Notes: generated by a model not told the origin, from the letters alone. A DNA stretch of 64,000 nt from Sphingomonas sp. BK235 (GCF_004345855.1 NZ_SLXN01000002.1:620001-684000); one strand, 5' to 3'. Numbered from the stretch's first letter, positions 43,953 to 53,112 are shown. Translations and numbers: made by a program.

Positions 43953-45182
43953 ATGGACATCGAGTCAGCCGCACCGCTGATCGCCGAAGCGGCGGCCGAG
44001 AGCCGCGGCATCAGCCGGCTTCTGGAGCATATGCCGATAGCTCTCTGGGAGGTGGACGCGAGAAGTCCGGCGACAGTCTTCGAACGACTGAAGGCCGACG
44101 GAGTCACCGATATTGCGGGCTATCTTCGAAACGAGCCCCAGCTGGTCGAGTTCGCGCTCGACACCGTGATGGTCACCAGGCTCAATCGTGCGGCGATGCA
44201 GATGCTCGGGGAGGAGGACGCGTCCGAGTATCCGCGCTCCGTCCGTCACATCTTCCAGGCCACACCCGACGCCGCGATTCGCGTCATGACGGCGCACTTT
44301 GAGGGGCGCCGCAACCATGTCGAGGAACTGAGAATCGACTCCTTCGACGATCGCTCGATCGACGTCCTCTTCCTGGTCACGTTTCCGCAGTCGCCGGAAC
44401 CGATGGACGTGACCTTCATCGCCATGCTCGACATCACTGATCGTCTCGCAGCCGAGGCCAACCTGCGCCGGCTGCAGGCCGATCTCGCGCATGCGTCGCG
44501 CGTCGCGACGCTGGGCGAGCTTGCGACCTCGATGGCTCACGAGATCAAGCAGCCCCTGGGCGCGATCGTCATGAACGGCGGCACGAGCCTGCGATGGCTC
44601 GCCGGCGAGACCCCGAACATCCCGAAGGCGCGCATGCTCATCGAGCGCATGATGGAGAGCGCCACGCAGGCGACCGACATCATCAACCGCATACGGGTCA
44701 TGGCATCGAAGCACGTACCGCAACCCGCCGCGCTGTCGATCAACGAGATCGTGGAGACCTCGCTGCGCTTCGTCGGTCACGACGCTCTGGAGAAGGGCGT
44801 AGCCATCAGACCTGCACTCGATCCGGACCTGCCGCACGTCATGGGTGATCGGGTCCAGCTCCAGCAGGTGGCGGTGAACCTGGTCGTCAACGCGATGCAG
44901 GCGATTGACCACGGCCGATCCCGACGACGCGAGGTGCTGGTCTCGACCGTGCTGCGTGAGGATGGGCGTGTCCAGCTGACGGTGCAGGACACCGGTCCCG
45001 GAATACCGCTGGAGCACATCGGCCGCCTCTTCGAGGGTTTCTTCACGACCAAGTCGACCGGAATGGGACTGGGTCTGACCATCTGCGAGAGCATCGTTCG
45101 GTCGTTCGACGGGGAGATAGAGGTCGAGAACGTCGAGGGCGGCGGCGCGTCGTTCAGGATCGTTTTGCCGGCCGCCGCCTAG
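43953..45182 (+). CDS. PAS-type sensor histidine kinase
   Basis: The 409-residue cytosolic kinase has a PAS-like sensor (about residues 15-170, ending TFIAMLDITDRLAAEANLRR), a HisKA domain with phospho-acceptor His196 (GELATSMAHEIKQPLGAIVM), and a HATPase: N-box QVAVNLVVNAMQAID, G1 VQDTGPGIPLEHI, G2 FTTKSTGMGLGLTICESIV. The HEIKQPL variant is common in FixL/StyS-type kinases that pair with FixJ-like regulators, of which two are encoded at 59.7 and 61.5 kb. ATG 43953 is the likely start. Signal unknown. Confidence 0.88.
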   Translation: MDIESAAPLIAEAAAESRGISRLLEHMPIALWEVDARSPATVFERLKADGVTDIAGYLRNEPQLVEFALDTVMVTRLNRAAMQMLGEEDASEYPRSVRHIFQATPDAAIRVMTAHFEGRRNHVEELRIDSFDDRSIDVLFLVTFPQSPEPMDVTFIAMLDITDRLAAEANLRRLQADLAHASRVATLGELATSMAHEIKQPLGAIVMNGGTSLRWLAGETPNIPKARMLIERMMESATQATDIINRIRVMASKHVPQPAALSINEIVETSLRFVGHDALEKGVAIRPALDPDLPHVMGDRVQLQQVAVNLVVNAMQAIDHGRSRRREVLVSTVLREDGRVQLTVQDTGPGIPLEHIGRLFEGFFTTKSTGMGLGLTICESIVRSFDGEIEVENVEGGGASFRIVLPAAA

Positions 45183-45405
45183 CTCGAGCGACGCCAGGGC
45201 CCGACTAGACAGGTTGATCGCGGCCGCTCGATCTGCGGACAGGCGAGTACGGCGGTGCCGACTTGCGCGACAGCTCTTCCGGCGGATGCCCCTTGAGGAA
45301 GAGGATCACACGACCTTCGTATGAGCAGGTCGTGACCAAGCGGTGATGCCGAGCGCCGCGCGCCGGCGATATCATGAGCCCTCAATCGAACGAAGGAAGC
45401 GGCTC

Positions 45406-46167
45406 ATGCGGATCGTGGTCATTGGAGGCACCGGTCAGATCGGCTCCAAGGTGGTGTCGGGGCTCCAGGAGCGCGGCCACTCCGCACTCGCCGCCTCCCC
45501 CGACACCGGCGTGGACATCATCTCGGGCAACGGGCTGAACGAAGCCGTCGATGGCGCCGAAGTCGTGGTCGATGTCACCAACGTGATCACCATGGACCGG
45601 GACGCCTCCATCGGGTTCTTCGAGACGGCAGCGCGCAACATCATGGCGGCCGAGATCGCCGCCGGGGTGCGTCATCACGTCGCTCTCTCGGTGCTCGCTA
45701 GCGAGCGGCTGACGCAAAGCGGGTACATCGCGGGCAAGGTCGCGCAGGAGCGACAGGTGCAGCAGGGCAGCGTACCGTACACGCTGGTCCGTGCCGCCCA
45801 GTTCTTCGAGCTTCTGCCGATGATGATCCAGATGAGCGAAAAGGAGGGCGTCGCCCGGCTTCCGCATGTGCGCTTCCAGCCGATCGCGGCCGCCGACGTG
45901 GCGGACGTGCTGGTGGAAGTGGCGCTCGCGGCGCCGCGCGGCGGCGTGCACGAGATCGCCGGGCCGGACGTCTTCCGGATCGACGAGCTCGCCGCGCGCA
46001 TCGTTGCCGCCTCCGGCCAGCAGGTCAGGATCGAGCCGGATCCCGACGGTACCTACTTCGGCGCGCCTCTTATGGACGACACGCTTCTTCCGGGTGACGA
46101 CGTCGACGTGAGGCCTACCAGCTTTGCGCGATGGCTCGAGCGGCGGAAGTCCGTCCTCCACGCCTGA
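45406..46167 (+). CDS. NmrA-like NAD(P)-binding protein
   Basis: This 253-residue atypical short-chain dehydrogenase starts MRIVVIGGTGQIGSKVV, a Rossmann GxxGxxG motif. It lacks the Tyr-x-x-x-Lys catalytic pair, as in NmrA/SDR_a5 proteins and NAD(P)H:quinone-reductase-like sensors. Later tracts are GVRHHVALSVLASERLTQSG, GYIAGKVAQERQVQ and VPYTLVRAAQFFELLPMMIQ. ATG 45406 follows GAAGGAAGC. A clear paralogue lies at 47399, with a cupin gene and a kinase gene between them. Confidence 0.85.
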   Translation: MRIVVIGGTGQIGSKVVSGLQERGHSALAASPDTGVDIISGNGLNEAVDGAEVVVDVTNVITMDRDASIGFFETAARNIMAAEIAAGVRHHVALSVLASERLTQSGYIAGKVAQERQVQQGSVPYTLVRAAQFFELLPMMIQMSEKEGVARLPHVRFQPIAAADVADVLVEVALAAPRGGVHEIAGPDVFRIDELAARIVAASGQQVRIEPDPDGTYFGAPLMDDTLLPGDDVDVRPTSFARWLERRKSVLHA

Positions 46168-46224
46168 GAACGCCCGCGTTCCGGAGCATGATCAGGTTCG
46201 ATATCAAGATAGAGGAAGAGGCTA

Positions 46225-46656
46225 ATGAGCTACGTTCAAGTCCTTGCGGCGCTTGCGCTCGCGGGTGCCCCGACGGCGGCCAGTCCGCAGACGACGGAAG
46301 CGCCCAAGACGATCACGCTCTCGTCCATCAAGCCTGACTTCTCGCATGTCATCACGAACATACCCGGCAAGTCAGTGAAGACGGTGCTGGTCACCTACGC
46401 GCCTGGCGACAGCTCGCCGGCCCATACACATGCGAAGTCGGCCTTCATCGTAGCTTACGTCCTCGAGGGAGCGATCCTGAGCGGCGTGAACGGCGGCGCG
46501 CCTCGGACCTTCCGCGCTGGCGAGTACTGGACCGAAAGTCCCGGCGACAAGCACGGCGTGAGCGCAAACGCGAGCAAGACGAAGCCGGCCAGGCTGCTTG
46601 CGATCTTCGTCGTCGACGACAGCGACGGCCCGCTGACCGTCCCAGACCATCACTGA
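46225..46656 (+). CDS. Secreted cupin-domain protein
   Basis: The 143-residue protein has a short signal peptide (VLAALALAGAPTAASP) and a cupin-2 beta-barrel. Metal-binding motif 1 is in PAHTHAKSAFIVAYVLEGAI (His-x-His and downstream Glu) and motif 2 in GEYWTESPGDKHGVSANAS (His). Periplasmic cupins of this type are small metalloproteins of unknown reaction. ATG 46225 follows AGAGGAAGAGG. It lies 57 bp after the NmrA-like gene and may be co-transcribed. Confidence 0.83.
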   Translation: MSYVQVLAALALAGAPTAASPQTTEAPKTITLSSIKPDFSHVITNIPGKSVKTVLVTYAPGDSSPAHTHAKSAFIVAYVLEGAILSGVNGGAPRTFRAGEYWTESPGDKHGVSANASKTKPARLLAIFVVDDSDGPLTVPDHH

Positions 46657-46731
46657 TGCGCTTCCGCCGCTCGGCGCGAGCCAGGCAGCGCAAGTCGCAT
46701 GACATGACCAGCAGCGGGGGAGGAAGCGTTG

Positions 46732-47349
46732 ATGTCAGAGCCTCAGGTCGCCGCCGAGATGAACCATCGTATCGCCAACAATCTGGCGCTTCTGGCGACG
46801 CTCATGGAGCTGGATGGTCGTGACGTGCGGGATCCGGTCGCAGTCGGGGTTCTCGAGGCCGCTCGACGTCGCGTTCATGCGATAGCCGGCGTGCACCGTC
46901 GCCTGCACCTTTCCGACCGTACCGACCTGATCGACCTCGGGATCTTTCTTGAGGAGCTCGCGCCTGACCTCCGGGGCGTCTGCCAGAGCGTTGGACGAGA
47001 GCGCCGCCTGCTGCTGAGAACGCAGAAGGTGGCGATGACCGCTGAGGAGGCGGTGGCAGTCGGAATCCTCGTGGCAGAGCTTGTGAGCAACGCCTGCAAA
47101 CACGCTTACGCCAGCGACGAGGGCGGGGACGTGCGCATCGTCCAGAGCGCCGCATCGGACGGGAGCTGGCAGCTCGTCGTCGAGGACGACGGGAAGGGCA
47201 TCGGAGCGTTCGACGAGTCCGGTGCGGGGCTGGGTAGCCGGCTGGTCGCGGCTACCGCCACGCGACTGGGCGCATCCTACCGCTGGGAGCAGCTCGCTCC
47301 CGGCACAAGGTTCGTGCTCGATCGCGCCGCCCCGCTGGTCCTGCGCTGA
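46732..47349 (+). CDS. Stand-alone HisKA_2/HWE-type histidine kinase core
   Basis: The 205-residue protein has no sensor domain. The H-box lies at the very N-terminus (QVAAEMNHRIANNLALLATL, His12 counted from MSEP). The ATPase is complete: N-box VGILVAELVSNACKHAYAS, G1 VVEDDGKGIGAF, G2 SGAGLGSRLVAATATRLG. ATG 46732 follows GGGGGAGGAAGCG. As it has no sensory input it probably needs a partner; the nearest candidates are the PAS kinase at 44 kb and the lone receiver at 60.4 kb. Role unknown. Confidence 0.85.
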   Translation: MSEPQVAAEMNHRIANNLALLATLMELDGRDVRDPVAVGVLEAARRRVHAIAGVHRRLHLSDRTDLIDLGIFLEELAPDLRGVCQSVGRERRLLLRTQKVAMTAEEAVAVGILVAELVSNACKHAYASDEGGDVRIVQSAASDGSWQLVVEDDGKGIGAFDESGAGLGSRLVAATATRLGASYRWEQLAPGTRFVLDRAAPLVLR

Positions 47350-47398
47350 CGAAGTCGAGTTCTCGCAACGCGCGTGAAGGCGCCAAAGGTACGAACGA

Positions 47399-48166
47399 AT
47401 GAAGATCACGGTATTCGGCGGCACGGGCAGGATCGGCGCTGAACTAGTGCGACTGCTTCGAGAAGGCGGGCATGAGGCGCTCTCCGCGTCCATGAGCACG
47501 GGCGTGGACGTCATGTGCGCCGAACATGTCGCACGTGCGCTCGAGGGGGCGGACGTGGTCGTCGACGTCACGGCTCCCCGCGCCCGGGACGCGGACGCGC
47601 TGCGCTTCCACGTGCGATCCATGCGCCAGGTGTGCCTGGCGGCACTCGAGGCGGGCGTTCGACACGTCGTTATTCTCTCGGCGGTCGGCGCCGACCGACT
47701 GGTCCTGTCGGACTTCTTCCTCGCCAAGCTATGCCAGGAGAGCGTCCTGCGGACCTCAAAGCTGCCCTTCACGATCGTGCGGACTGCACCGTTGTACGAG
47801 ACGCTCTACCGCATCGTCGACGAGGAGACCGGGGAAGACTGCGTGATCAGCGTGCCACCCTTCGAGATGCGTCCCGCTGCCGCCGCGGACGTAGCACAGG
47901 TCGTCTTCGAGGCGGTGACGTCCGATGCACTGAACGGCGTGATCGAAGTGGGTTGACCCTGCGTCGACACTCTGCCGGAACTCATCACCACCATCCTTAC
48001 CGCGAATGAGGATAGACGTAGCATCCAGGTATCGGTGGACGCGCCGTACTTGGGCGCGGCGATCGGCAACGAGCGGCTCTGTCCTTCCGAAGGCCGGACC
48101 ACGGAGCAACGTTTCGATGACTGGCTCCGCGGCGAGCTCGCGCGTGATCACACCGGAATGGGATAA
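47399..48166 (+). pseudogene. NmrA-like NAD(P)-binding protein interrupted by an in-frame TGA
   Basis: It is a paralogue of the gene at 45406 (MKITVFGGTGRIGAELV, STGVDVM, GADVVVDVTA, GVRHVVILSAVGADRLVLSD). The frame ends at TGA 47954-47956 after 185 residues, but past the stop the same frame continues another 69 codons to TAA 48164-48166. The continuation (TLPELITTILTANEDRRSIQ, APYLGAAIGNERLCPSEGRT, TEQRFDDWL) aligns with the C-terminus of the intact paralogue (ELAARIVAASG, YFGAPLMDDTLLPG, FARWL). Total length would be 255 codons, like the paralogue. A single nonsense change explains it; a short functional protein or readthrough is less likely. Confidence 0.8.
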
Positions 48167-48262
48167 TCATGTGGCTTTGGCGAAAGATGCGCTTCTGCCG
48201 CCGTAAGGGAGACGACTTCTGATCTCGCCCCGTGCTGCTCGCCCAAGCGGAAGCCACATGAC

Positions 48263-49153
48263 CTACCTGCGGCGTTGCTTACGAACCGCGGTCACGCCGC
48301 GAAGTATGCCATCTACGACGAACGAAGGTGCTTCATGCGGCAGACCGTGTCCCGCACGTTCGGCGACAAGCTGTCGCGAGTTCGTCGACAGCTTCAGGTA
48401 GCCCCGCTGCATGCTCTGCGTCGCGTTTTCGAGCCTTGCGGCCATGGGCTCCGCGAGCCCCGGCACCATGCGGAACCTGGGGCTGTGCGTCAGCACGATC
48501 AGCGGCTTCGCCCCTAGCGAGTTGAGCTGATGCGCCTGCAGGGCGCTCTCCCGCATGTCGAGCCGCTCCTCGTTCTTCGTGGGATCGTTCTGCATGGTCA
48601 CGATGAAGGCTCTCGCGTCGGAGACGACCTTGTCCTCGCCTGGAGCGGGCCTGGGGAGGATCCCCAGCCATGTCGTGAACTGATCCGGGTGGGTCGTGGA
48701 AACGAGCACCAGCCCAGCGGTGTCGGCGGGATATCGGGCGGCGAAGACTTGGGCGTGTAGCCCACCCACCGAGTGCCCCACGAGAAGAAAGGGCCCTGAG
48801 ACGCGCGCCGCGGACAGCGCTGCATGCAGATCGCTCGCCGCGTCGGCGCTCGATCGAGTGCCGGGCGGCGCCGGATCGCTGGTCCCGAGGCCCGCCCGAT
48901 CGTGCAGGCACACGCGCGTGACCTGCGCGACCTGGTCGGCGATCGTGCCCCAGCCGGCATCCTCGACCGGCGCCGTGCCCATCCCCGCGTCGATCACGAC
49001 AACGGGAGTGCCTGTTCCACGGCACTGCAATCGGACGGCACGGCCACCCACGTCGAAGCGGCCGTCGACGCTTTCTCGGCCAAATGCATCATCTGCGGCA
49101 GTTACGCCCAGGACCATACAGCAAGATCGGACGAAGGTGGTGAGGATGCGCAT
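48263..49153 (-). CDS. Secreted alpha/beta hydrolase
   Basis: The 296-residue enzyme has a signal-like N-terminus (TTFVRSCCMVLGVTAAD). Core motifs are PVVVIDAGMGTAPVEDAGWG, VCLHDRAGLGTSDP, the nucleophile elbow LLVGHSVGGLHAQVFAARYP with catalytic Ser, and the C-terminal His in ERAGHGLPHEAPS. It probably hydrolyses esters or amides; substrate unknown. ATG 49153 (MRILTT) is preferred to a TTG 15 bases upstream. It is convergent with the broken NmrA-like gene, 96 bp away. Confidence 0.85.
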   Translation of the reverse strand: MRILTTFVRSCCMVLGVTAADDAFGRESVDGRFDVGGRAVRLQCRGTGTPVVVIDAGMGTAPVEDAGWGTIADQVAQVTRVCLHDRAGLGTSDPAPPGTRSSADAASDLHAALSAARVSGPFLLVGHSVGGLHAQVFAARYPADTAGLVLVSTTHPDQFTTWLGILPRPAPGEDKVVSDARAFIVTMQNDPTKNEERLDMRESALQAHQLNSLGAKPLIVLTHSPRFRMVPGLAEPMAARLENATQSMQRGYLKLSTNSRQLVAERAGHGLPHEAPSFVVDGILRGVTAVRKQRRR

Positions 49154-49699
49154 GCCTGAATACCTCAAAGGTGACAGGTCCGGATGCTACCTTGCGCTGC
49201 ACACAATAGGGAAGGTGGCGCCGGAAAAAGGGTCGGGCTCGTGATAGAAGCGAGACCGATGGCCAATTCACGGAAGGCTCCTCTTTGGCTAGGAACTGAC
49301 GTCGCTAGTCAACCGCGTGGATGCATAGGTGCTGGACTGAGCGGAATGCAATTGCCCCAGCTGCCGACCCGAGCTGAGCGGTGACATCTACGACATCCAA
49401 GGAGGCGAGGAAACCGAACCCGCTCTCGTGGTCGCCGTTGTTGAACGCATGCCCCCGTCCACGGCGCGCAATCTGCGCCAGAAGGATTTTACAGCCTGTC
49501 GTCCGATCGCAAGGCTGCCTGCTTTGCGGCTACAATGACGAAAGATGACCGTGTTTATTGCGCGCTTCCGGATGCCGTCGGGATGCTTACACCTTCATGA
49601 CCATAGGTGGGCTCTTCTCTTGACCGTTGTCGGCCGTGGCGACGACCGGGAGGTGCTGCCCTCTCCGATTTCAGGTCGGCTTCGCCCACACAGCCATGG
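49154..49699. other. 546-bp gap without a recognisable gene
   Basis: A more A/T-rich interval between the hydrolase start and the DUF2474 stop. Small plus-strand frames exist without family-like sequence. It should contain the hydrolase promoter. Confidence 0.5.
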
Positions 49700-49828
49700 T
49701 CATGACTTCAGAACCGACCTGATCACCGCGGCGACGAGACCAAGGCTCGTGATGCTCGCGAGCCACAGCCCGACGAACCAGCCGAGCCGGCCGACGGCGG
49801 TCGGCCCGGAGGAGCCGCCGCGGGTCAC
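49700..49828 (-). CDS. DUF2474 small subunit of cytochrome bd (CydX-like)
   Basis: The 42-residue peptide is read from GTG 49828, which overlaps the cydB stop by four bases (GTGA). The middle is one hydrophobic helix (RLGWFVGLWLASITSLGLVA), ending in a short basic tail. DUF2474 proteins follow cydB in cyanide-insensitive bd oxidase operons and are the likely CydX counterpart stabilising the complex. Overlap and position support translation. Confidence 0.85.
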   Translation of the reverse strand: MTRGGSSGPTAVGRLGWFVGLWLASITSLGLVAAVIRSVLKS

Positions 49829-50829
49829 GAGTGGTAGCCCTGGCCAGGGTCGACCTTCCCGCGGAAGACCCAGTACGCGTAGGCGGTATAGGCGATGATG
49901 CACGGTAGAAGGATCATCGTTCCGACGAGAAGGAAAGACTGACTTATGTGCGGGGTCGCGGCCTGCCAGATCGTGATGCGGGCAGGGACGACGTAAGGAT
50001 ATACGCTGATGCCGAGCCCGAGGAAGGAGATACCGAAGAGCGATAGCGCGAGCACGAAGGGCCGGTACTCGTGCCGATGGACGGTCAGCGATCGGAAGAG
50101 CAGGAACGCGATGAGCCCGACAGCCAGCGGCACGGGCGCGGTCAGCAGAAGGTTCGGCATGGAAAGCCACCGCTCGAAGTAGGCGGGCTTTAGTGCCGGC
50201 GTGGCGAGGCTCAGCGCGCCGATGAAGAAGATCGTGGCGACGGCGAGCGGCCATGCGAGGCGACGGGCATGGTCCTGAAGCGAACCATTCGTTCTCATGA
50301 CAAGCCAGGTGGCGCCGAGAAGGCCATAGCCGGCGACGAGCGCCAGACCTGTTAGGATCGAGAATGCGGTGCACCAGTCGAGTGGACCGCCGGAATAGCT
50401 GCGGCCCTCTACCTCCACGCCCTGCAGCACGGCTCCCAGAACTACGCCCTGGAAGAAGGTGGCGACGACCGATCCCCAGATGAAGGAATCGTCCCATCGG
50501 CTCCGGTCGCCATTCGACCGCCAGCGGAACTCGAACGCCACGCCTCGAAAAATGAGTGCCAGCAGCATCGCGAAGATCGGCAGATACAGAGCCGGCATCA
50601 GGATCGCGAAGGCTAGGGGGAAGGCGGCGAAGAGGCCGCCTCCGCCGAGCACCAGCCAGGTCTCGTTTCCGTCCCAGACCGGCGCCACGCTGTTCATGAT
50701 GACGTCGCGATCCGCCTTCCTGGGAAAGAGAGGAAATAGGATGCCGAGCCCGAGATCGAAGCCGTCGAGAACGACGTAGGCGGCGATCGCGAGGGCGATG
50801 ATGGCGGCCCAGATGAGCGTGAGGTCCAT
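49825..50829 (-). CDS. cydB: Cytochrome bd-type (CIO) ubiquinol oxidase subunit II
   Basis: The 334-residue inner-membrane subunit has about eight helices: LIWAAIIALAIAAYVVLDGF, FDLGLGILFPLFPRKADRDV, NSVAPVWDGNETWLVLGGGG, typical CydB/CioB. The family-conserved FRGVAFEFR is present. It pairs with CydA to form a quinol oxidase that tolerates cyanide, NO and low oxygen. It lies 16 bp downstream of cydA and overlaps the DUF2474 gene. Confidence 0.94.
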   Translation of the reverse strand: MDLTLIWAAIIALAIAAYVVLDGFDLGLGILFPLFPRKADRDVIMNSVAPVWDGNETWLVLGGGGLFAAFPLAFAILMPALYLPIFAMLLALIFRGVAFEFRWRSNGDRSRWDDSFIWGSVVATFFQGVVLGAVLQGVEVEGRSYSGGPLDWCTAFSILTGLALVAGYGLLGATWLVMRTNGSLQDHARRLAWPLAVATIFFIGALSLATPALKPAYFERWLSMPNLLLTAPVPLAVGLIAFLLFRSLTVHRHEYRPFVLALSLFGISFLGLGISVYPYVVPARITIWQAATPHISQSFLLVGTMILLPCIIAYTAYAYWVFRGKVDPGQGYHS

Positions 50830-50845
50830 GGTGGCGTCCTGCCTG

Positions 50846-52273
50846 TCAAGTCTGAGGGATGATGTGCGGCTCGATCGCAGGCGCTGGCGTCGTCCCGGCC
50901 GCGCGAACCGGAGCGCCCGGCGCGTCCTCCAGGCTCGACTCGCCGGCGGAGGGGGCGTGCGCCATCAAACGGAGGATGTAGAGCGTTCCGGCTCCGAAAA
51001 CGGCGAAGTACACGATGACGAAGGCGACCAGCGTGGCCCCGACGGCGCTCGCCGCCACCGGCGCCACGCTCTCGGACGTCCTCAGGACGCCGTAGATCGT
51101 GAACGGCTGTCGGCCCACTTCCGTGGTGATCCACCCGGCGACGATAGCCGACAGACCGGCGGGACTGAGCGCGACGGCGGACCAGAGCAGAAGCCGGTTC
51201 GAGTAGAGGGTCCCGCGCCAGCGACACCACAGGCCTGCCATGCCGAGCGCCAGCATCAGCAGACCCAGGCCGACCATGACGCGAAAGGACCAGAAGACGA
51301 TGCCGACCGGCGGGCGGTCCGCTGCGGGAACGCTGTCGAGGCCGGGCATGGGAGCATCGGGATCATGCTTGAGCAGAAGGCTGCCGAGCTTCGGTATGGC
51401 GACCGGGTAGTCGACACGCTGGGTGCGCTCGTTGGGCACGCCGAACAGGTACAGGGGCGCTCCGTCCGGGTGCCCGCGGAAGTGGCCCTCCATCGCCATG
51501 ATCTTCGTCGGCTGGTGCTCGAGCGTGTTGAGGCCGTGCTGATCCCCCAGGAAGATCTGGATGGGCACCACGATGGCGGCCATCCACATGGCCATGGAGA
51601 ACATCCGGCGCGTAGCGGCGGGCGAGCCCTGCTGTCCCTTTAGAAGATGCCAAGCCCCGACGCCGCCGACCACGAAGCCGGTACCGAGATAGGCGGCACA
51701 AACGGTGTGCATCAGGCGGTAGGGGAACGAGGGATTGAAGACGGTGAGCCAGAAGCTTTCCGGTATGAAGCGCCCGGTACCGGGTTCCACCGTGAAGCCG
51801 GTCGGCGTCTGCATCCAGCTGTTCACCGATAGAATCCAGAACGCCGAGGTGCAGGTGCCGATCGCCACCGCGGCGCAGGCGGCCATGTGGAGGGTGGGCC
51901 CTACCCGCTCGCGACCAAAGAGCATGATCCCGAGGAAGCCTGCCTCCAGAAAGAAGGCCGACAGCACCTCGTACGCCATAGGCGGGCCGATCACGGTACC
52001 AGCCCTGTCGGCGAAGGTCGCCCAGTTGGTGCCGATCTCGTAGGACATGACAATGCCCGAGACGACGCCCATGCCGAACGCGAGCGCGAAGATCTTCACC
52101 CAGTAGTTGAAGAGGTTGAGGTACTCGATCTTTCCGGTGCGCAGCCACAGCGCGTTCAGAACCGCGAGAAAGCTCGCGAGACCGATCGTGAAGCCGGGGA
52201 AGAGGAAGTGGATCGTGATCGTGAACGCAAACTGCATTCGCGCAAGTAGTACCGCATCCAGACCGTCGAACAT
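50846..52273 (-). CDS. cydA: Cytochrome bd-type (CIO) ubiquinol oxidase subunit I
   Basis: The 475-residue subunit carries the haems. Family tracts are LLARMQFAFTITIHFLFPGF (haem b595 His), GVVSGIVMSYEIGTNWATF, FFLEAGFLGIMLFGRERVGP (Glu near haem d) and SAFWILSVNSWMQTPTGF. The Q-loop is short, as in cyanide-insensitive CIO oxidases rather than E. coli bd-I. VPIQIFLGDQHGLNTLEHQP and EGHFRG mark the conserved middle. GWITTEVGRQPFTIYG has Phe where Trp is usual. It starts the cydAB-DUF2474 operon. Confidence 0.95.
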   Translation of the reverse strand: MFDGLDAVLLARMQFAFTITIHFLFPGFTIGLASFLAVLNALWLRTGKIEYLNLFNYWVKIFALAFGMGVVSGIVMSYEIGTNWATFADRAGTVIGPPMAYEVLSAFFLEAGFLGIMLFGRERVGPTLHMAACAAVAIGTCTSAFWILSVNSWMQTPTGFTVEPGTGRFIPESFWLTVFNPSFPYRLMHTVCAAYLGTGFVVGGVGAWHLLKGQQGSPAATRRMFSMAMWMAAIVVPIQIFLGDQHGLNTLEHQPTKIMAMEGHFRGHPDGAPLYLFGVPNERTQRVDYPVAIPKLGSLLLKHDPDAPMPGLDSVPAADRPPVGIVFWSFRVMVGLGLLMLALGMAGLWCRWRGTLYSNRLLLWSAVALSPAGLSAIVAGWITTEVGRQPFTIYGVLRTSESVAPVAASAVGATLVAFVIVYFAVFGAGTLYILRLMAHAPSAGESSLEDAPGAPVRAAGTTPAPAIEPHIIPQT

Positions 52274-52582
52274 GATCCTGCCCCTCGCTCAAGGGCCGCG
52301 ATCTCCACGGGCGGCGTCGTTCTCCGTCGGGCGGCCTCGACAGATCACTAGCGCCGACGGGGACGCGTCACGATCGCATGCTGTGGTAGCCGCGATCATA
52401 CGAGAGGGTAGGTCAGGACGAGCGAGCATGCCCTTCTCGACCTTGGTATAGGCGATGACGGCCGACCGGTTGAGTAGGAGATGCCGTCCGGGAGAAAGCG
52501 ATCTTCCCAAAGCGCGCGATCAAACGCCTGCTCGGCATGTCGTAGGCGCGGCGCCTGAGCATGCGACAAGGAGCGATCGGCG
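52274..52582. other. 309-bp divergent promoter region between cydA and the lipoprotein gene
   Basis: No gene seen. It contains GATCATACGAGAGG at 52394-52407, which closely resembles a sequence upstream of the FixJ-like regulator at 61523 (61591-61604, opposite strand). No NsrR-type GATGC-N9-GCATC pair and no clear FNR box were seen by eye. Confidence 0.4.
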
Positions 52583-53107
52583 ATGAAGTCTGCTTTGACA
52601 CGATGGGGCGCGACAACTGCGGCCGTGCTGGTTTCGTCGTGCTCGTCCTACGGTCCAGCTGGAACCCCGATGGCACCATCTGCAGCCGCCGAAAGGATAA
52701 TGGTGTCTCTGGGTCCGTGCTTCGGCTTCTGCCCCGTCTACGACGTGACGATCGACCCGAAAGGTAAGGTCGTGTTCGACGGCCAGCGGCATACCCAGGT
52801 AATCGGACGCCGCGAGCGGATGCTGAAGCCTCGCGACTACGCGGCTCTCGTGCGGGAGCTCGCGCCCTTCCGACCCGCGAGCGGCACCACGGCTCCGATC
52901 GAATGCGAGGTCGCGATCTCGGATACGGGCACCTACACCATCAGCTGGATCGACGCTGGCGGCCGTACGACCGTGGCGACACACCGCCGGAGGTGCCCGA
53001 GCGGGGCAGGGCATGACCTGGATCAGGTCCTGCGGGACCTGCCGACACGTCTGGGCATCGCTGACTGGGCAAGACAGACGACGCGACCCGACGTACCAAG
53101 AGGATAG
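52583..53107 (+). CDS. DUF6438-type lipoprotein
   Basis: The 174-residue protein has a lipoprotein signal (TTAAVLVSSCSSYG; lipobox LVSSC, Cys20). The mature part has the DUF6438 opening ISLxxGPCFGxCP-like sequence, here IMVSLGPCFGFCPVYDVTID, with two close cysteines. KGKVVFDGQR and IECEVAISDTGTYTISWID follow. Two more Cys may form disulphides. It is anchored at the outer or inner membrane on the periplasmic side (inference). Function unknown. It lies 5 bp before the LysR gene. Confidence 0.8.
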   Translation: MKSALTRWGATTAAVLVSSCSSYGPAGTPMAPSAAAERIMVSLGPCFGFCPVYDVTIDPKGKVVFDGQRHTQVIGRRERMLKPRDYAALVRELAPFRPASGTTAPIECEVAISDTGTYTISWIDAGGRTTVATHRRRCPSGAGHDLDQVLRDLPTRLGIADWARQTTRPDVPRG

Positions 53108-53112
53108 CCGAT

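Noticed and set aside
47954..47956. TGA as a selenocysteine codon
   Set aside because: The intact paralogue has no Cys at this place (Gly/Pro region) and no selenocysteine-type hairpin directly after the codon was apparent; a nonsense change is simpler.
48567..48960. Extra open frames inside the alpha/beta hydrolase region
   Set aside because: They are other-frame shadows of a gene with clear hydrolase motifs.
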